Counted from the first letter of the stretch, positions 5,698 through 14,116 are shown. The stretch is 16,261 bases of DNA from Acetobacteraceae bacterium (GCA_027311485.1 DAICYU010000030.1:1-16261); one strand, 5' to 3'. Notes: a model not told the origin generated them from the sequence alone. Numbers and translations: made by a program.

Positions 5698-6810
5698 GTG
5701 GGAGCGGAGCGTATTCTGATCACGGGCGGCGCCGGCTTTATCGGTTGCCACCTGGCAAAGGCCCTGCTGGCACGTGGCGACAAGGTGCGCGTGCTGGACA
5801 GCATGATCGACCAGGTGCATGCCGGCGGGACACCGGATCCGGTTCTTAATCATGTCGAGCTGATCCGTGCGGATGTGCGCGATCCGGCGGCGGTGACGCG
5901 GGCCGTGCAGGGGGTCGACGCCGTGGTTCACCTCGCGGCCGAGGTTGGTGTTGGCCAGAGCATGTATGCCATCGAACGCTATGTCGGCGTGAACGACCTG
6001 GGCACGGCCGTGCTGCTGGAAGCCCTGCTGGCCCACCCGGTGCGGCGGCTTGTCGTCGCCTCGTCCATGAGCGTGTATGGCGAAGGCCTCTACCGCGATG
6101 CCGACGGCAGGCTGGAGGATCAGGCGCTCCGGGGTGACCGCGCGCGCACCGGCAGTTGGGACCCGGTCGATGACCAGGGGCGGCGGCTGGAGCCGGTGGC
6201 AACGCCGGAAACGAAACGGCCGGCGCTGGCGTCGGTGTATGCGATTTCGAAATACGTGCAGGAGCGGCTGGTGCTGACGGTGGCGCCAGCGTACGGGATG
6301 CAGGCGACGGCGTTGCGTATGTTCAACGTTTATGGTCCCGGTCAGGCGCTGTCCAACCCCTATACCGGCGTGCTGGCGATCTTTGCCTCGGCGCTGCTGA
6401 ACGGCAATGCGCCGCAGGTCTTCGAGGACGGCGAGCAGCGGCGCGACTTCGTGCACGTCGAGGATGTGGCGCGGGCGTTCGTGCTGGCCCTGACATCCCC
6501 GGCCGCATCCGGCCAGGTGTTCAACATCGGCAGCGGCAAGGTTGTGACTATCCGTGAAACGGCCGAGGCGATCGCCTCCGCCATGGGGCGGCGCGAGGTT
6601 CGGCCGGTGATCCTGGGCAAGGCCCGCGCCGGTGATATCCGTCATTGCTTTGCCGATATCAGTCTGGCCCGCGCCACTTTGGGCTATGAGCCCAAGCGCA
6701 GCTTTACCGACAGCCTGGGCGAGCTGGCGGAATGGGTGCGGCAGCAGCAGACCGTGGACCGGGTGACGGAGGCGCGTCGCGAACTCGAAGCGCGCGGGCT
6801 GGTGGCATGA
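5698..6810 (+). CDS. NAD-dependent epimerase/dehydratase, dTDP-L-rhamnose 4-epimerase-like (extended SDR)
   Basis: A 370-residue extended short-chain dehydrogenase. The Rossmann motif GGAGFIG is at 10-16, the catalytic serine region SSMSVYGEG at 122-130 and the YxxxK pair is Tyr181/Lys185 (YAISK). The C-terminal half has FNVYGPGQALSNPYTGVLAIF, EDGEQRRDFVHVEDVARA and GDIRHCFADI, strongly like dTDP-L-rhamnose 4-epimerases. It likely epimerises or dehydrates a nucleotide sugar in the cytoplasm for the glycan made by the downstream transferases; the exact sugar is not certain. The start is GTG 5698 after AGGGGG. An in-frame ATG at 5668 is closed by a TAA at 5683-5685, so no upstream start is possible. 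Its stop overlaps the next gene (ATGA). It is the first gene of the seven-gene operon. Confidence 0.88.
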   Translation: MGAERILITGGAGFIGCHLAKALLARGDKVRVLDSMIDQVHAGGTPDPVLNHVELIRADVRDPAAVTRAVQGVDAVVHLAAEVGVGQSMYAIERYVGVNDLGTAVLLEALLAHPVRRLVVASSMSVYGEGLYRDADGRLEDQALRGDRARTGSWDPVDDQGRRLEPVATPETKRPALASVYAISKYVQERLVLTVAPAYGMQATALRMFNVYGPGQALSNPYTGVLAIFASALLNGNAPQVFEDGEQRRDFVHVEDVARAFVLALTSPAASGQVFNIGSGKVVTIRETAEAIASAMGRREVRPVILGKARAGDIRHCFADISLARATLGYEPKRSFTDSLGELAEWVRQQQTVDRVTEARRELEARGLVA

Positions 6811-7913
6811 CCGCCCCCCCGGTCGGGTCCGAAACGGCCGTTTCCCAGCCGGTGGTTTCACTGGTGGGACGCCGCCGGCCGGTGCTGATCACAGGCGGCG
6901 CCGGGTTCATCGGCTGTCATCTGGCGGACCGGCTCGCCAGCCAGGGTGAGCCCGTGCTGGTATACGACACGCTGGCCCGCGCCGGCGTCGAAGCCAACCT
7001 CGGCTGGCTGCGGGAACGCCATCCGGCGCTGGTGTCTTTCGCCCGCGCCGATGTGCGCGATGCGGACGCGGTGCGGGAGGCGGTGGAGAGCGCCGAGGCG
7101 GTGTTCCACATGGCAGCGCAGGTCGCCGTGACCACCAGCATGGTCGATCCAGCGGAAGACCTGGCTATCAATCTGCTGGGCACGTTCAATGTGCTCCAGG
7201 CACTGCGGCGGCGGCGCCAGCCCTGCGTGTTCGCCAGTACCAACAAGGTCTATGGCAAGCTGGCCGGCGTCGATCTGGCGCTGCATGGCGACACCTGGAC
7301 GGCGTCGGCCCAGGCCGGCGGGGTCAGCGAACGCCAGCCGCTGGATTTCTGCACGCCATACGGCTGCTCCAAGGGCGCGGCGGATCAGTATGTGCTGGAC
7401 CACGCCGCCAGTTTCGGCATCCCGACGGCGGTGATGCGCATGAGCTGCATCTACGGCCCGCGGCAATGCGGCACCGAGGATCAGGGCTGGGTGGCGCATT
7501 TCCTGCTGCAGGCGCTAGCCGGCGCCCCGATCACCATCTACGGCGACGGCTGCCAGGTGCGTGACGTGCTGTTCGTCGAGGACGCGGTGAACGCCTATGT
7601 CGCCGCATGGCGCAACATCGGTCAGGTTGCCGGCACCGCCTTCAACCTGGGCGGCGGGCCGGACAACGCGATCAGCCTGCGGCAGCTGATCGCCCATATC
7701 GGCCGGCTGCTGCAGGCGCAGCCCGAGGTCCACTACGCACCCTGGCGCCCCAATGACCAGCGCTGGTACGTCTCCGACACCACGCGGGTCCGGCATGCAC
7801 TGAACCTGCCGCCGCCGCGCGACTGGCAAAGCGGCGTCGCTCTGCTGCTGCGCTGGTTCCAGGACGCCGGCCGCGGCCATGACGCACGACGGCGGGAGGC
7901 GGCCAGAGGATGA
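6807..7913 (+). CDS. NAD-dependent epimerase, CDP-paratose 2-epimerase-like (extended SDR)
   Basis: A 368-residue extended SDR. A 24-residue N-terminal tail precedes the Rossmann motif GGAGFIG at 30-36. FASTNKVYG (143-151) and PYGCSKGAADQYVLDHA with Tyr186/Lys190 form the active site. RMSCIYGPRQCGTEDQGWVA and IYGDGCQVRDVLFVED are hallmarks of CDP-paratose 2-epimerase/RfbE-type proteins, which interconvert CDP-paratose and CDP-tyvelose. No CDP-sugar synthesis genes (rfbF/G/S-like) are visible here, so the true substrate may differ. The ATG at 6807 overlaps the previous stop (ATGA) and its own stop overlaps the radical SAM gene. It is related to the preceding SDR by fold but clearly a different subfamily. 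Confidence 0.87.
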   Translation: MTAPPVGSETAVSQPVVSLVGRRRPVLITGGAGFIGCHLADRLASQGEPVLVYDTLARAGVEANLGWLRERHPALVSFARADVRDADAVREAVESAEAVFHMAAQVAVTTSMVDPAEDLAINLLGTFNVLQALRRRRQPCVFASTNKVYGKLAGVDLALHGDTWTASAQAGGVSERQPLDFCTPYGCSKGAADQYVLDHAASFGIPTAVMRMSCIYGPRQCGTEDQGWVAHFLLQALAGAPITIYGDGCQVRDVLFVEDAVNAYVAAWRNIGQVAGTAFNLGGGPDNAISLRQLIAHIGRLLQAQPEVHYAPWRPNDQRWYVSDTTRVRHALNLPPPRDWQSGVALLLRWFQDAGRGHDARRREAARG

Positions 7914-9202
7914 AGGTCGCGCTGATCAACCCGGCCTGGCGGTTTGAACACAGCATCTATTTCGGCTGCCGGGAGGCTCACCTGCCGCTGGAACTCGGCT
8001 ACGCCCGGACCCTGCTGGCGGCGCACGGGCATGAGGCGCTGATCCTGGACGGCGCCCTGGACGGGCTGGATGCGGACGGCCTGGCACAGGCGGCGCGGGC
8101 GTTTGACGCCGACATGGCGGTGGTGACGACCGCGCCCAGCTATCTGTTCTGGCGCTGCGCCCCGCCCGAACTGCGCATCCCGGCCGACATGATCGCGCGC
8201 CTGCCGGATGTGCTGACGGTCGCGGTCGGGCCGCATGGTTCCTCCACACCGCGAGCCGCCCTACGCAAAACCGGCGCCGATGTCGTGCTGCGCGGGGAGT
8301 GTGAGGAAGCGATTCTGGCTCTGGCCGATGCCGACGGCGTGCCAGACCACGTGCCGGGGTCGGTGTACCGGGACGCCGACGCCATCCGCGTCAACGGTGA
8401 ACCGCAGGTGGCACGTTTCGTCGATGCGCCGCCGCTGCGCTGGCCGGATGCCTGGGTACGGCGGCATGCGCACCACCATCACCGCTTCGATGCCGCGCCG
8501 GCCGGACCGGGCGCCGAGGTGGAAGCCTCCCGCGGGTGCCCCTACGCCTGCACGTTTTGCGCCAAGATCGATTTTCGTGACTCGTATCGCCGGCGGAACC
8601 TGGACCTGCTGCTGGCCGAGATCGACGGCCTGCTCGCCCAGGGCGTCACCTACCTGTATTTCATCGATGAAATATTCCTGCCGCAGCGTCTGCTGCTGGA
8701 GGCGCTGCGCAACCGTGATGTGAAATTCGGCGTCCAGACCCGCATCGACCTATGGCAGCCCGACATGCTGCGCCTGTTGGGCGAGGCCGGCTGCGTCTCG
8801 GTCGAGGCCGGCGTGGAAAGCCTCACCGTCGAAGGGCGGGCGGCGCTGGACAAGAAGTGCCGCATGACCACCGACGCCCTGACCGAACGGCTGATCCTGG
8901 CGCGCCGGCATATCCCGTTCGTGCAGGCGAACCTGATCCTGTCGGCGGGCGACGATGCCGAGGCCATCGCCGCGTGGCGGCAGCGCCTGCAAGGCGAAGG
9001 CGTGTGGGCGAACGATCCGGTGCCGCTGTTCCCCTACCCAGGCTCCCCCGATTACCGGCTGCGCTGGGGGCTGCCCGACGATGACGCCTGGGAACGCGCG
9101 CATGCCCATTACCTGGCGCAGTTCGACAGCATGAGCGACATCCAGGAATCCGAGCCGCTTCCGCTGGCGGAGTTGGAGCGGCTGGCCCCGGGCGTGCCGT
9201 GA
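7910..9202 (+). CDS. B12-binding-domain radical SAM protein in a glycan cluster
   Basis: A 430-residue protein. Residues 1-150 look like a cobalamin-binding Rossmann domain (MKVALINPAW, later VAVGPHGSSTP and DVVLRGECEEAILAL). The radical SAM domain has the CxxxCxxC cluster Cys210, Cys214 and Cys217 (RGCPYACTFC) that binds the SAM-activating 4Fe-4S cluster, followed by VTYLYFIDEIF and GVQTRIDLW strands of the barrel and VSVEAGVES. Members of this class methylate or rearrange unactivated carbons using methylcobalamin. In this context a C-methylation or other carbon modification of a sugar or glycan intermediate is plausible but unproven. I recall a TIGRFAM subfamily of such proteins (TIGR04295, oligosaccharide-cluster type). 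A good ribosome site (GGGAGG and AGAGG) precedes the ATG. It overlaps both neighbours by 4 nt. Confidence 0.87.
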   Translation: MKVALINPAWRFEHSIYFGCREAHLPLELGYARTLLAAHGHEALILDGALDGLDADGLAQAARAFDADMAVVTTAPSYLFWRCAPPELRIPADMIARLPDVLTVAVGPHGSSTPRAALRKTGADVVLRGECEEAILALADADGVPDHVPGSVYRDADAIRVNGEPQVARFVDAPPLRWPDAWVRRHAHHHHRFDAAPAGPGAEVEASRGCPYACTFCAKIDFRDSYRRRNLDLLLAEIDGLLAQGVTYLYFIDEIFLPQRLLLEALRNRDVKFGVQTRIDLWQPDMLRLLGEAGCVSVEAGVESLTVEGRAALDKKCRMTTDALTERLILARRHIPFVQANLILSAGDDAEAIAAWRQRLQGEGVWANDPVPLFPYPGSPDYRLRWGLPDDDAWERAHAHYLAQFDSMSDIQESEPLPLAELERLAPGVP

Positions 9203-10278
9203 CCCGCGTTCTGATCAGCACCGACGCGGTTGGCGGTGTCTGGCGCTATTCGCTGGAATTGGCGCAGGGACTGTCCCGGCACGGCTGCGAGACGGTGCTG
9301 GCGGTTCTGGGGCCGCCGCCGGATGCGGCGCAGCGTGAGGCTGCCCAGACGGTGCCGAACCTGCGGCTGGTCGTCACCGGGCAGGCGCTGGACTGGACGG
9401 CAGACTCGCCCGATGCGCTCAACCAAGCAGCGACCTGCCTGGCGCAGCTTGCTGTGCATGAGGATGCGGACACCGTCCAGCTGCACGCACCGGCCCTGGT
9501 CGGGTCGGCGATCTGGCCGGTACCGCTGATCGTGACCGTGCACTCCTGCGTTGCCACCTGGTGGCGGGCCGTGCATGGCGGCTGCCTGCCCCCCGACCTG
9601 GCTTGGCGGGCGGCCGCGGCGGCGGACGGGCTGGCTGCGGCGGATGCAGTGATCACGCCGTCGGCCAGCTTCGCCGCCGACCTGCGCGCCTGCTATGGGC
9701 TGTCGCGGTGCATCCATGTGATCCCAAACGGGCGGCAGCCGTTCCCGGGGCGCGGCACAAGGCGCCCGGTGGTCCTCACCGCCGCCCGCCTCTGGGACGA
9801 AGGCAAGGGCGTTTCCACGCTGGATGCCGCCGCTCGGCTGATTCCGCATCCCGTCTATGCTGCAGGCCCGCAAATCGCCCCGCATGGCGCCGTCGTGACC
9901 TATCCCTACCTGAACCTGCTGGGGTCGCTCGATGAGGCAAGCCTGGCGAACTGGTATGCCAAGTCGGCGGTGTTCACCTCGGTCAGCCGGTATGAGCCGT
10001 TCGGTCTGGCAGTGCTGGAAGCGGCGCAGGCCGGCTGCGCCCTGGTGCTGTCCGATATCGCCACGTTCCGCGAACTTTGGGACGGCGCCGCCGTTTTTGT
10101 CCCGGTGGATGATCCGGTTGCACTGGCCGGCGCGCTGCGGCGGGTCCTGTCCGACGAGGTAGAGGCAGATCAGCTGGGCGGGCTGGCGCAGGCACGGGCG
10201 GCCCGGTTCGATCCGCACCGCATGGTCGCCTCGACCTGGAAAGTCCATGCCGCGGTGTTGGCGCGGGAGGCGATCTGA
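9199..10278 (+). CDS. Glycosyltransferase family 4 (GT-B fold)
   Basis: A 359-residue cytosolic GT-B glycosyltransferase. The N-terminal acceptor domain begins VLISTDAVGGVWRYSLELA. The C-terminal donor domain has AARLWDEGKG (Arg197, Lys203) and the E-x7-E motif Glu266/Glu274 in RYEPFGLAVLEAAQAG. These features place it in the GT4/Glycos_transf_1 family of retaining transferases using nucleotide-sugar donors. The start is a GTG at 9199 whose GTGA overlaps the radical SAM stop. One base separates its stop from the next gene. It is the only classical GT4 in the operon and may add a different sugar from the three CgeB-type enzymes that follow. Confidence 0.88.
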   Translation: MTRVLISTDAVGGVWRYSLELAQGLSRHGCETVLAVLGPPPDAAQREAAQTVPNLRLVVTGQALDWTADSPDALNQAATCLAQLAVHEDADTVQLHAPALVGSAIWPVPLIVTVHSCVATWWRAVHGGCLPPDLAWRAAAAADGLAAADAVITPSASFAADLRACYGLSRCIHVIPNGRQPFPGRGTRRPVVLTAARLWDEGKGVSTLDAAARLIPHPVYAAGPQIAPHGAVVTYPYLNLLGSLDEASLANWYAKSAVFTSVSRYEPFGLAVLEAAQAGCALVLSDIATFRELWDGAAVFVPVDDPVALAGALRRVLSDEVEADQLGGLAQARAARFDPHRMVASTWKVHAAVLAREAI

Positions 10279-10279
10279 A

Positions 10280-11383
10280 ATGCGGTTCGTCTATTTCACG
10301 CACGGTCTGCGGTCCTGCTGGAACCATGGCAATGCGCATTTCCTACGCGGCGTGCTGCGCGATCTGTTGGCCCGCGGCCACGACGTGCGCAGCTACGAAC
10401 CGGCCGATGGCTGGAGCCTGACGAACCTGCGGCAGGAACCCGAGGGGGCCGCCACCCTGGCCCGGTTCGCGTCGGATTTCCCCGACCTGGCACCGTACGT
10501 CCACATGGTATCGCCCGACCTGGATGCTATGCTGGATGGCGCCGATGTCGTCATTGTACATGAATGGAACGATCCTGCCCTGATCGCGGCCGTCGGCGAA
10601 AAGCGCCAGCACGGCGGGCAATTCCGGCTGTTCTTTCACGATACGCATCATCGTGCGGTGACCGACCCCGATACGATCGGTAGACTTGATCTTGGCTGTT
10701 ACGATGCTGTTCTGGCATTCGGTGAATCGCTGGCCCACGCCTATCGCAAGGCGGGTTGGGGAACACGCGTATTTGTCTGGCATGAAGCCGCAGATGCGCG
10801 TTTGTTCCGTCCGCTTGAATCGTATACGGAACGGCAAGGCGTGGTCTGGATCGGCAACTGGGGTGATGACGAACGTAGTGAAGAACTGCGCTCCTATCTG
10901 TTGCAACCAATCCGCGCCCTTGGCCTCGCCCTGGACATATACGGTGTCCGCTATCCGGGGGCGGCGCTGCGGGATGTGGCCGCCGCCGGTGCGACATACC
11001 GCGGCTGGCTGCCGAATGCCCGCGCGCCGGAGGTGTTCGCCGGCCATCAGATGACAGTGCACGTGCCACGGCGCGCCTACGTGGCGCAGTTGCCCGGAAT
11101 CCCCACCATTCGTGTCTTCGAAGCACTGGCCTGCGGCATACCGCTGGTCAGTGCGCCCTGGAACGACAGCGAATCCCTGTTCCGCGCCGGAACCGACTAC
11201 CTGCTGGCGCCGACGCCGGACGCCATGGAGGCGCAGCTGGACCAGGTGCACCGCGATGCGGACCTGCGGCAGGCGCTGGCGCGCCATGGGCTGGAGACGA
11301 TCCGGCGGCGGCACACCTGTGCCCACCGGGTGGATGAGCTGCTGGCGATCATCGAACGCCTGGACAGGGAGCAAGCAGCATGA
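10280..11383 (+). CDS. CgeB-like glycosyltransferase (GT-B), first of three
   Basis: A 367-residue protein starting MRFVYFTHGLRSCWNHGNAH. The N-terminal part is a Rossmann-like domain with DVVIVHEWNDPALI and LFFHDTHHRA. The C-terminal CgeB/Glyco_trans_1_2-like domain has TIRVFEALACGIPLVSAPW (Glu281 in the position of the donor-binding acid) and RAGTDYLLA. CgeB-type proteins are GT-B transferases of spore coat, phage and polysaccharide systems; donor and acceptor here are unknown. The ATG at 10280 is one base after the previous stop; upstream frame is a shadow. Odd feature: roughly 10545-10930 is clearly poorer in GC (samples of 60 bases give 53-57%) than the rest of the operon, suggesting a mosaic segment. 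The stop overlaps the next gene by 4 nt. Confidence 0.84.
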   Translation: MRFVYFTHGLRSCWNHGNAHFLRGVLRDLLARGHDVRSYEPADGWSLTNLRQEPEGAATLARFASDFPDLAPYVHMVSPDLDAMLDGADVVIVHEWNDPALIAAVGEKRQHGGQFRLFFHDTHHRAVTDPDTIGRLDLGCYDAVLAFGESLAHAYRKAGWGTRVFVWHEAADARLFRPLESYTERQGVVWIGNWGDDERSEELRSYLLQPIRALGLALDIYGVRYPGAALRDVAAAGATYRGWLPNARAPEVFAGHQMTVHVPRRAYVAQLPGIPTIRVFEALACGIPLVSAPWNDSESLFRAGTDYLLAPTPDAMEAQLDQVHRDADLRQALARHGLETIRRRHTCAHRVDELLAIIERLDREQAA

Positions 11384-12465
11384 TCCGCATCGCCTTCTAC
11401 GGGTCGAGCCTGCTGTCGTCCTACTGGAACGGCGCTGCCACCTATTATCGCGGTCTGCTGTCCGCCCTGGCGCCGCTGGGCTACGACATCACCTTCTATG
11501 AGCCGGACGCGTTCGACCGGCAGCAGCACCGTGATATCGATCCGCCGGACTGGGCGCGGGTGCGGGTCTATGCGGCGACCCCCGCCGCGCTGCGCGACGT
11601 GCTGGCGGAGGCCGCCGAGGCGGATATCGTGGTGAAGGCGAGCGGCGTCGGCGTCTTCGACAATGAACTGCTGGCCGGCATCGTGGCGCGATCCCGCGAC
11701 GACGCGCTGCGTATCTTCTGGGACGTGGACGCACCAGCGACCCTGGCGGAGATGGCCGGCGACCCAGCGCATCCACTGCGGGTGGCGCTGCCGTCGCTGG
11801 ACATGGTGTTGACCTATGGCGGCGGCCAGCGCGTGGTGGACGCCTATCGTGGCTTCGGCGCGCGGTTCTGCCAGCCGATCTACAATGCCCTCGACCCGGC
11901 GACGCATTTCCCGGTGCCGCCCGATCCCGCCCTGGCGGCCGACCTGTCCTTCCTGGCCAACCGCATGCCGGACCGGGAGGTCCGGGCGGCGGAGTTTTTC
12001 TTCGGCCCGGCCGAACGGTTGCCAACGAAACAGTTCCTGCTGGGCGGCAACGGCTGGGCGGACCGCCCGGTGACGCCGAATGTGCGGCTGCTGGGGCATG
12101 TGCCGACCGAGTGGCACAACGCCTTCAACACCTCGGCCATGGCGGTGCTGAACGTGGCGCGCGACAGCATGGCGTCGGTCGGGTTCTCCCCCGCGACGCG
12201 GGTGTTCGAGGCTGCCGGCGCCGGAGCATGCCTGATCACCGACGCCTGGGAAGGCATCGAGCATTTCCTGACGCCGGAAACGGAAGTCCTGGTTGCCCGG
12301 GATGGCAAGGATGTCGCCGACCATGTCGCCAGCCTGGACGGCGAGCGGGCTCGGCAAATCGGCGCGGCGGCACGGGCGCGGATCCTGGCCGAACACACCT
12401 ATGACCGGCGGGCGCACGACGTTGACGCGCTGTTTCGCGCTCGGCTGCAAGACACTCACGGATAG
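11380..12465 (+). CDS. CgeB-like glycosyltransferase (GT-B), second of three
   Basis: A 361-residue protein opening MIRIAFYGSSLLSSYWNGAA. It carries FWDVDAPATL at 113-122, a YNALDPATHFPV linker between the two GT-B domains, and a C-terminal CgeB/Glyco_trans_1_2 domain with GFSPATRVFEAAGAGACLI (Glu278), then TDAWEGIEHFL and a PETEVL stretch. It is clearly paralogous to the next gene: both have S-S-x-W-x-N-G near the start, F-[WY]-D-[VI]-D-x-P-x-T-L in the middle, and D-A-W-x-G-I-E after the donor site. It is a probable cytosolic nucleotide-sugar-dependent transferase; the substrate is unknown. ATG 11380 overlaps the previous stop (ATGA). Codon use and GC are typical of the window. Confidence 0.85.
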   Translation: MIRIAFYGSSLLSSYWNGAATYYRGLLSALAPLGYDITFYEPDAFDRQQHRDIDPPDWARVRVYAATPAALRDVLAEAAEADIVVKASGVGVFDNELLAGIVARSRDDALRIFWDVDAPATLAEMAGDPAHPLRVALPSLDMVLTYGGGQRVVDAYRGFGARFCQPIYNALDPATHFPVPPDPALAADLSFLANRMPDREVRAAEFFFGPAERLPTKQFLLGGNGWADRPVTPNVRLLGHVPTEWHNAFNTSAMAVLNVARDSMASVGFSPATRVFEAAGAGACLITDAWEGIEHFLTPETEVLVARDGKDVADHVASLDGERARQIGAAARARILAEHTYDRRAHDVDALFRARLQDTHG

Positions 12466-12474
12466 GGGCGGCAC

Positions 12475-13602
12475 ATGCGTCTGGTTTTCATCGGACTGAG
12501 TTTGAGTTCGTCCTGGGGCAACGGGCATGCGACAACCTATCGGGCGCTGCTGAAGGGGTTGGCCCTGCGCGGGCACGACGTGCTGTTCCTGGAGCGCGAC
12601 CAGCCCTGGTATGCCAACAACAGGGACATGCCCGACCCGAAATTCTGCCGCCTGCGCATTTATGATTCGCTGGCGGACCTGTGGTCCTTCGCGCCGGATG
12701 TCGCGGCAGCCGACGCGGTGATCATCGGCTCCTACGTGCCGGAGGCGGCTGATGTCATTGCCTGGGCGTCGTCGGCGCGCCGGGGCGCCTTGTGCTTCTA
12801 CGACATCGATACACCCGTAACCTTGCGGCAACTGGCGTCCGGTGAGGCGGAGTATCTGCTGCCGAGCCTTATTCCGCTGTTTGACTTTTATTTTTCGTTC
12901 ACCGGCGGGCCAACGCTGCAGTTGCTGGAGCGTCGTTATGGCGCCCGCCGAGCGGTGCCGCTGTATTGTTCCGTTGATTCGCGGTCGTATCGGCCGATGC
13001 GGGTGCCGCGGCGGTGGGATCTGGGCTACCTGGGCACCTACAGCCCCGATCGCCAGCCGGCGCTGGAACGCCTGCTGCTGGAGCCGGCCCGGCGCGCGCC
13101 GGACCGTCGGTTCATCGTGGCCGGACCGCAGTATCCGGCGGACATCGACTGGCCGGCGAATGTCGAGCGGATCGAGCATCTGCCGCCCGCCGAACATCCG
13201 GCGTTCTATGCCGCCTGTGCCTGGACGCTGAATATCACGCGGCGGGATATGGTGGCGGCGGGCCATAGCCCGAGTGTGCGGCTGTTCGAGGCGACGGCGT
13301 GTGGCACGCCGGTGCTGTCGGACGCGTGGACCGGGATCGAGGACGTGCTGGAGCCTGGGCGCGAAATCCTGATCGTGCGCGACAGCGATGACGTCCTGGC
13401 CGCGCTGGCGATGGATGAGGCGGCGCGGGCGGCGATCGGGTCGGCCGGGCGGCGCCGGACGCTGCGGCAGCATACCGGCCTGCAGCGGGCGGCGGAACTG
13501 GAGGCCTGGCTGAACACCATTGTACGCCGGCACAAGGTGGACTGGCAGGCATCGGCGGATGCCGACCGGCCGGAGTTGCTGGGGGTCGATCTGGCGAACT
13601 GA
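12475..13602 (+). CDS. CgeB-like glycosyltransferase (GT-B), third of three
   Basis: A 375-residue protein and the last gene of the sugar operon. It opens MRLVFIGLSLSSSWGNGHAT and shares FYDIDTPVTL (108-117), a CSVDSRSYRP interdomain linker, and GHSPSVRLFEATACGTPVL (Glu272) followed by SDAWTGIEDVLEPG with its upstream paralogue. The middle section WDLGYLGTYSPDRQPALERL followed by a Leu-Leu-Glu-Pro stretch matches the CgeB C-terminal region (family DUF3880/Glyco_trans_1_2). It is a likely cytosolic GT-B transferase with unknown donor. It starts 9 bp after the previous stop, with AGGGGCGG as ribosome-binding site. The tail after residue 350 is polar and probably disordered. Confidence 0.85.
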   Translation: MRLVFIGLSLSSSWGNGHATTYRALLKGLALRGHDVLFLERDQPWYANNRDMPDPKFCRLRIYDSLADLWSFAPDVAAADAVIIGSYVPEAADVIAWASSARRGALCFYDIDTPVTLRQLASGEAEYLLPSLIPLFDFYFSFTGGPTLQLLERRYGARRAVPLYCSVDSRSYRPMRVPRRWDLGYLGTYSPDRQPALERLLLEPARRAPDRRFIVAGPQYPADIDWPANVERIEHLPPAEHPAFYAACAWTLNITRRDMVAAGHSPSVRLFEATACGTPVLSDAWTGIEDVLEPGREILIVRDSDDVLAALAMDEAARAAIGSAGRRRTLRQHTGLQRAAELEAWLNTIVRRHKVDWQASADADRPELLGVDLAN

Positions 13603-13626
13603 CGTCGTGTCCTGTAGCATCCCGGC

Positions 13627-14109
13627 ATGAGCCAGCCAGACGCGTATCGCCTGAGCCCGATCGGGACGCTGCACACGCCGTGGGCACGGATCGAGGATTG
13701 TCCGCGCAACGGACGGCAACCCGACCCCGCGCCGGTGTGCACCGCGACTGTGCTGCCCGAATATGTCGATGGGCTGCGCAGCCTGGACGGGTTTTCCCAT
13801 CTGATCGTGCTGTACTGGCTGGATCAGGCGAAACCGCCGCGGCTGGTGTTCACGCCGCCGTTCGACCAGCAGCCGCGCGGGGTGTTCGCCTCCCGCTCGC
13901 CATCACGGCCGAACCCGATCGGGTTGTCGGTGGTGGCGTTCGACGGGTTCGACGGGCCGGACCGGCTGAAGCTGCGCTACCTGGACTGTGTGGATGGCAC
14001 GAAGCTGCTGGACATCAAGCCATATCTGCCGACGACGGACAGTGAGCCGCAGGCGACGATGGGCTGGCTGGATCCGCACGCGACCCGTAACCGCAATTCG
14101 GCGGGATAG
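13627..14109 (+). CDS. trmO: TrmO-type tRNA (t6A37) N6-methyltransferase, short form
   Basis: A 160-residue member of the TsaA/YaeB/TrmO family, which methylates the threonylcarbamoyl-adenosine at position 37 of certain tRNAs using SAM. Diagnostic blocks are LSPIGTLHTPW (9-19), LDGFSHLIVLYWLD (53-66), GVFASRSPSRPNPIGLSVV (85-103) and DGTKLLDIKPYLP (123-135). The enterobacterial enzyme is longer with an additional C-terminal domain; this protein ends soon after the beta-barrel domain, a form common in other bacteria. It begins 24 bp after the glycan operon with no clear Shine-Dalgarno, so it may be co-transcribed or have its own weak promoter. Functionally it looks unrelated to the sugar genes. 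Confidence 0.87.
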   Translation: MSQPDAYRLSPIGTLHTPWARIEDCPRNGRQPDPAPVCTATVLPEYVDGLRSLDGFSHLIVLYWLDQAKPPRLVFTPPFDQQPRGVFASRSPSRPNPIGLSVVAFDGFDGPDRLKLRYLDCVDGTKLLDIKPYLPTTDSEPQATMGWLDPHATRNRNSAG

Positions 14110-14116
14110 GTGGTCT

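Noticed and set aside
5599..6861. 420-residue minus-strand open frame opposite the first epimerase
   Set aside because: It has shadow composition (His, Arg, Gln-rich), crosses the intergenic promoter region and lacks a ribosome site.
11197..13800. 867-residue minus-strand open frame across the CgeB-like genes
   Set aside because: It spans several well-supported plus-strand genes including their boundaries, has Arg/Gln/His-rich low-information composition and no recognisable motif.
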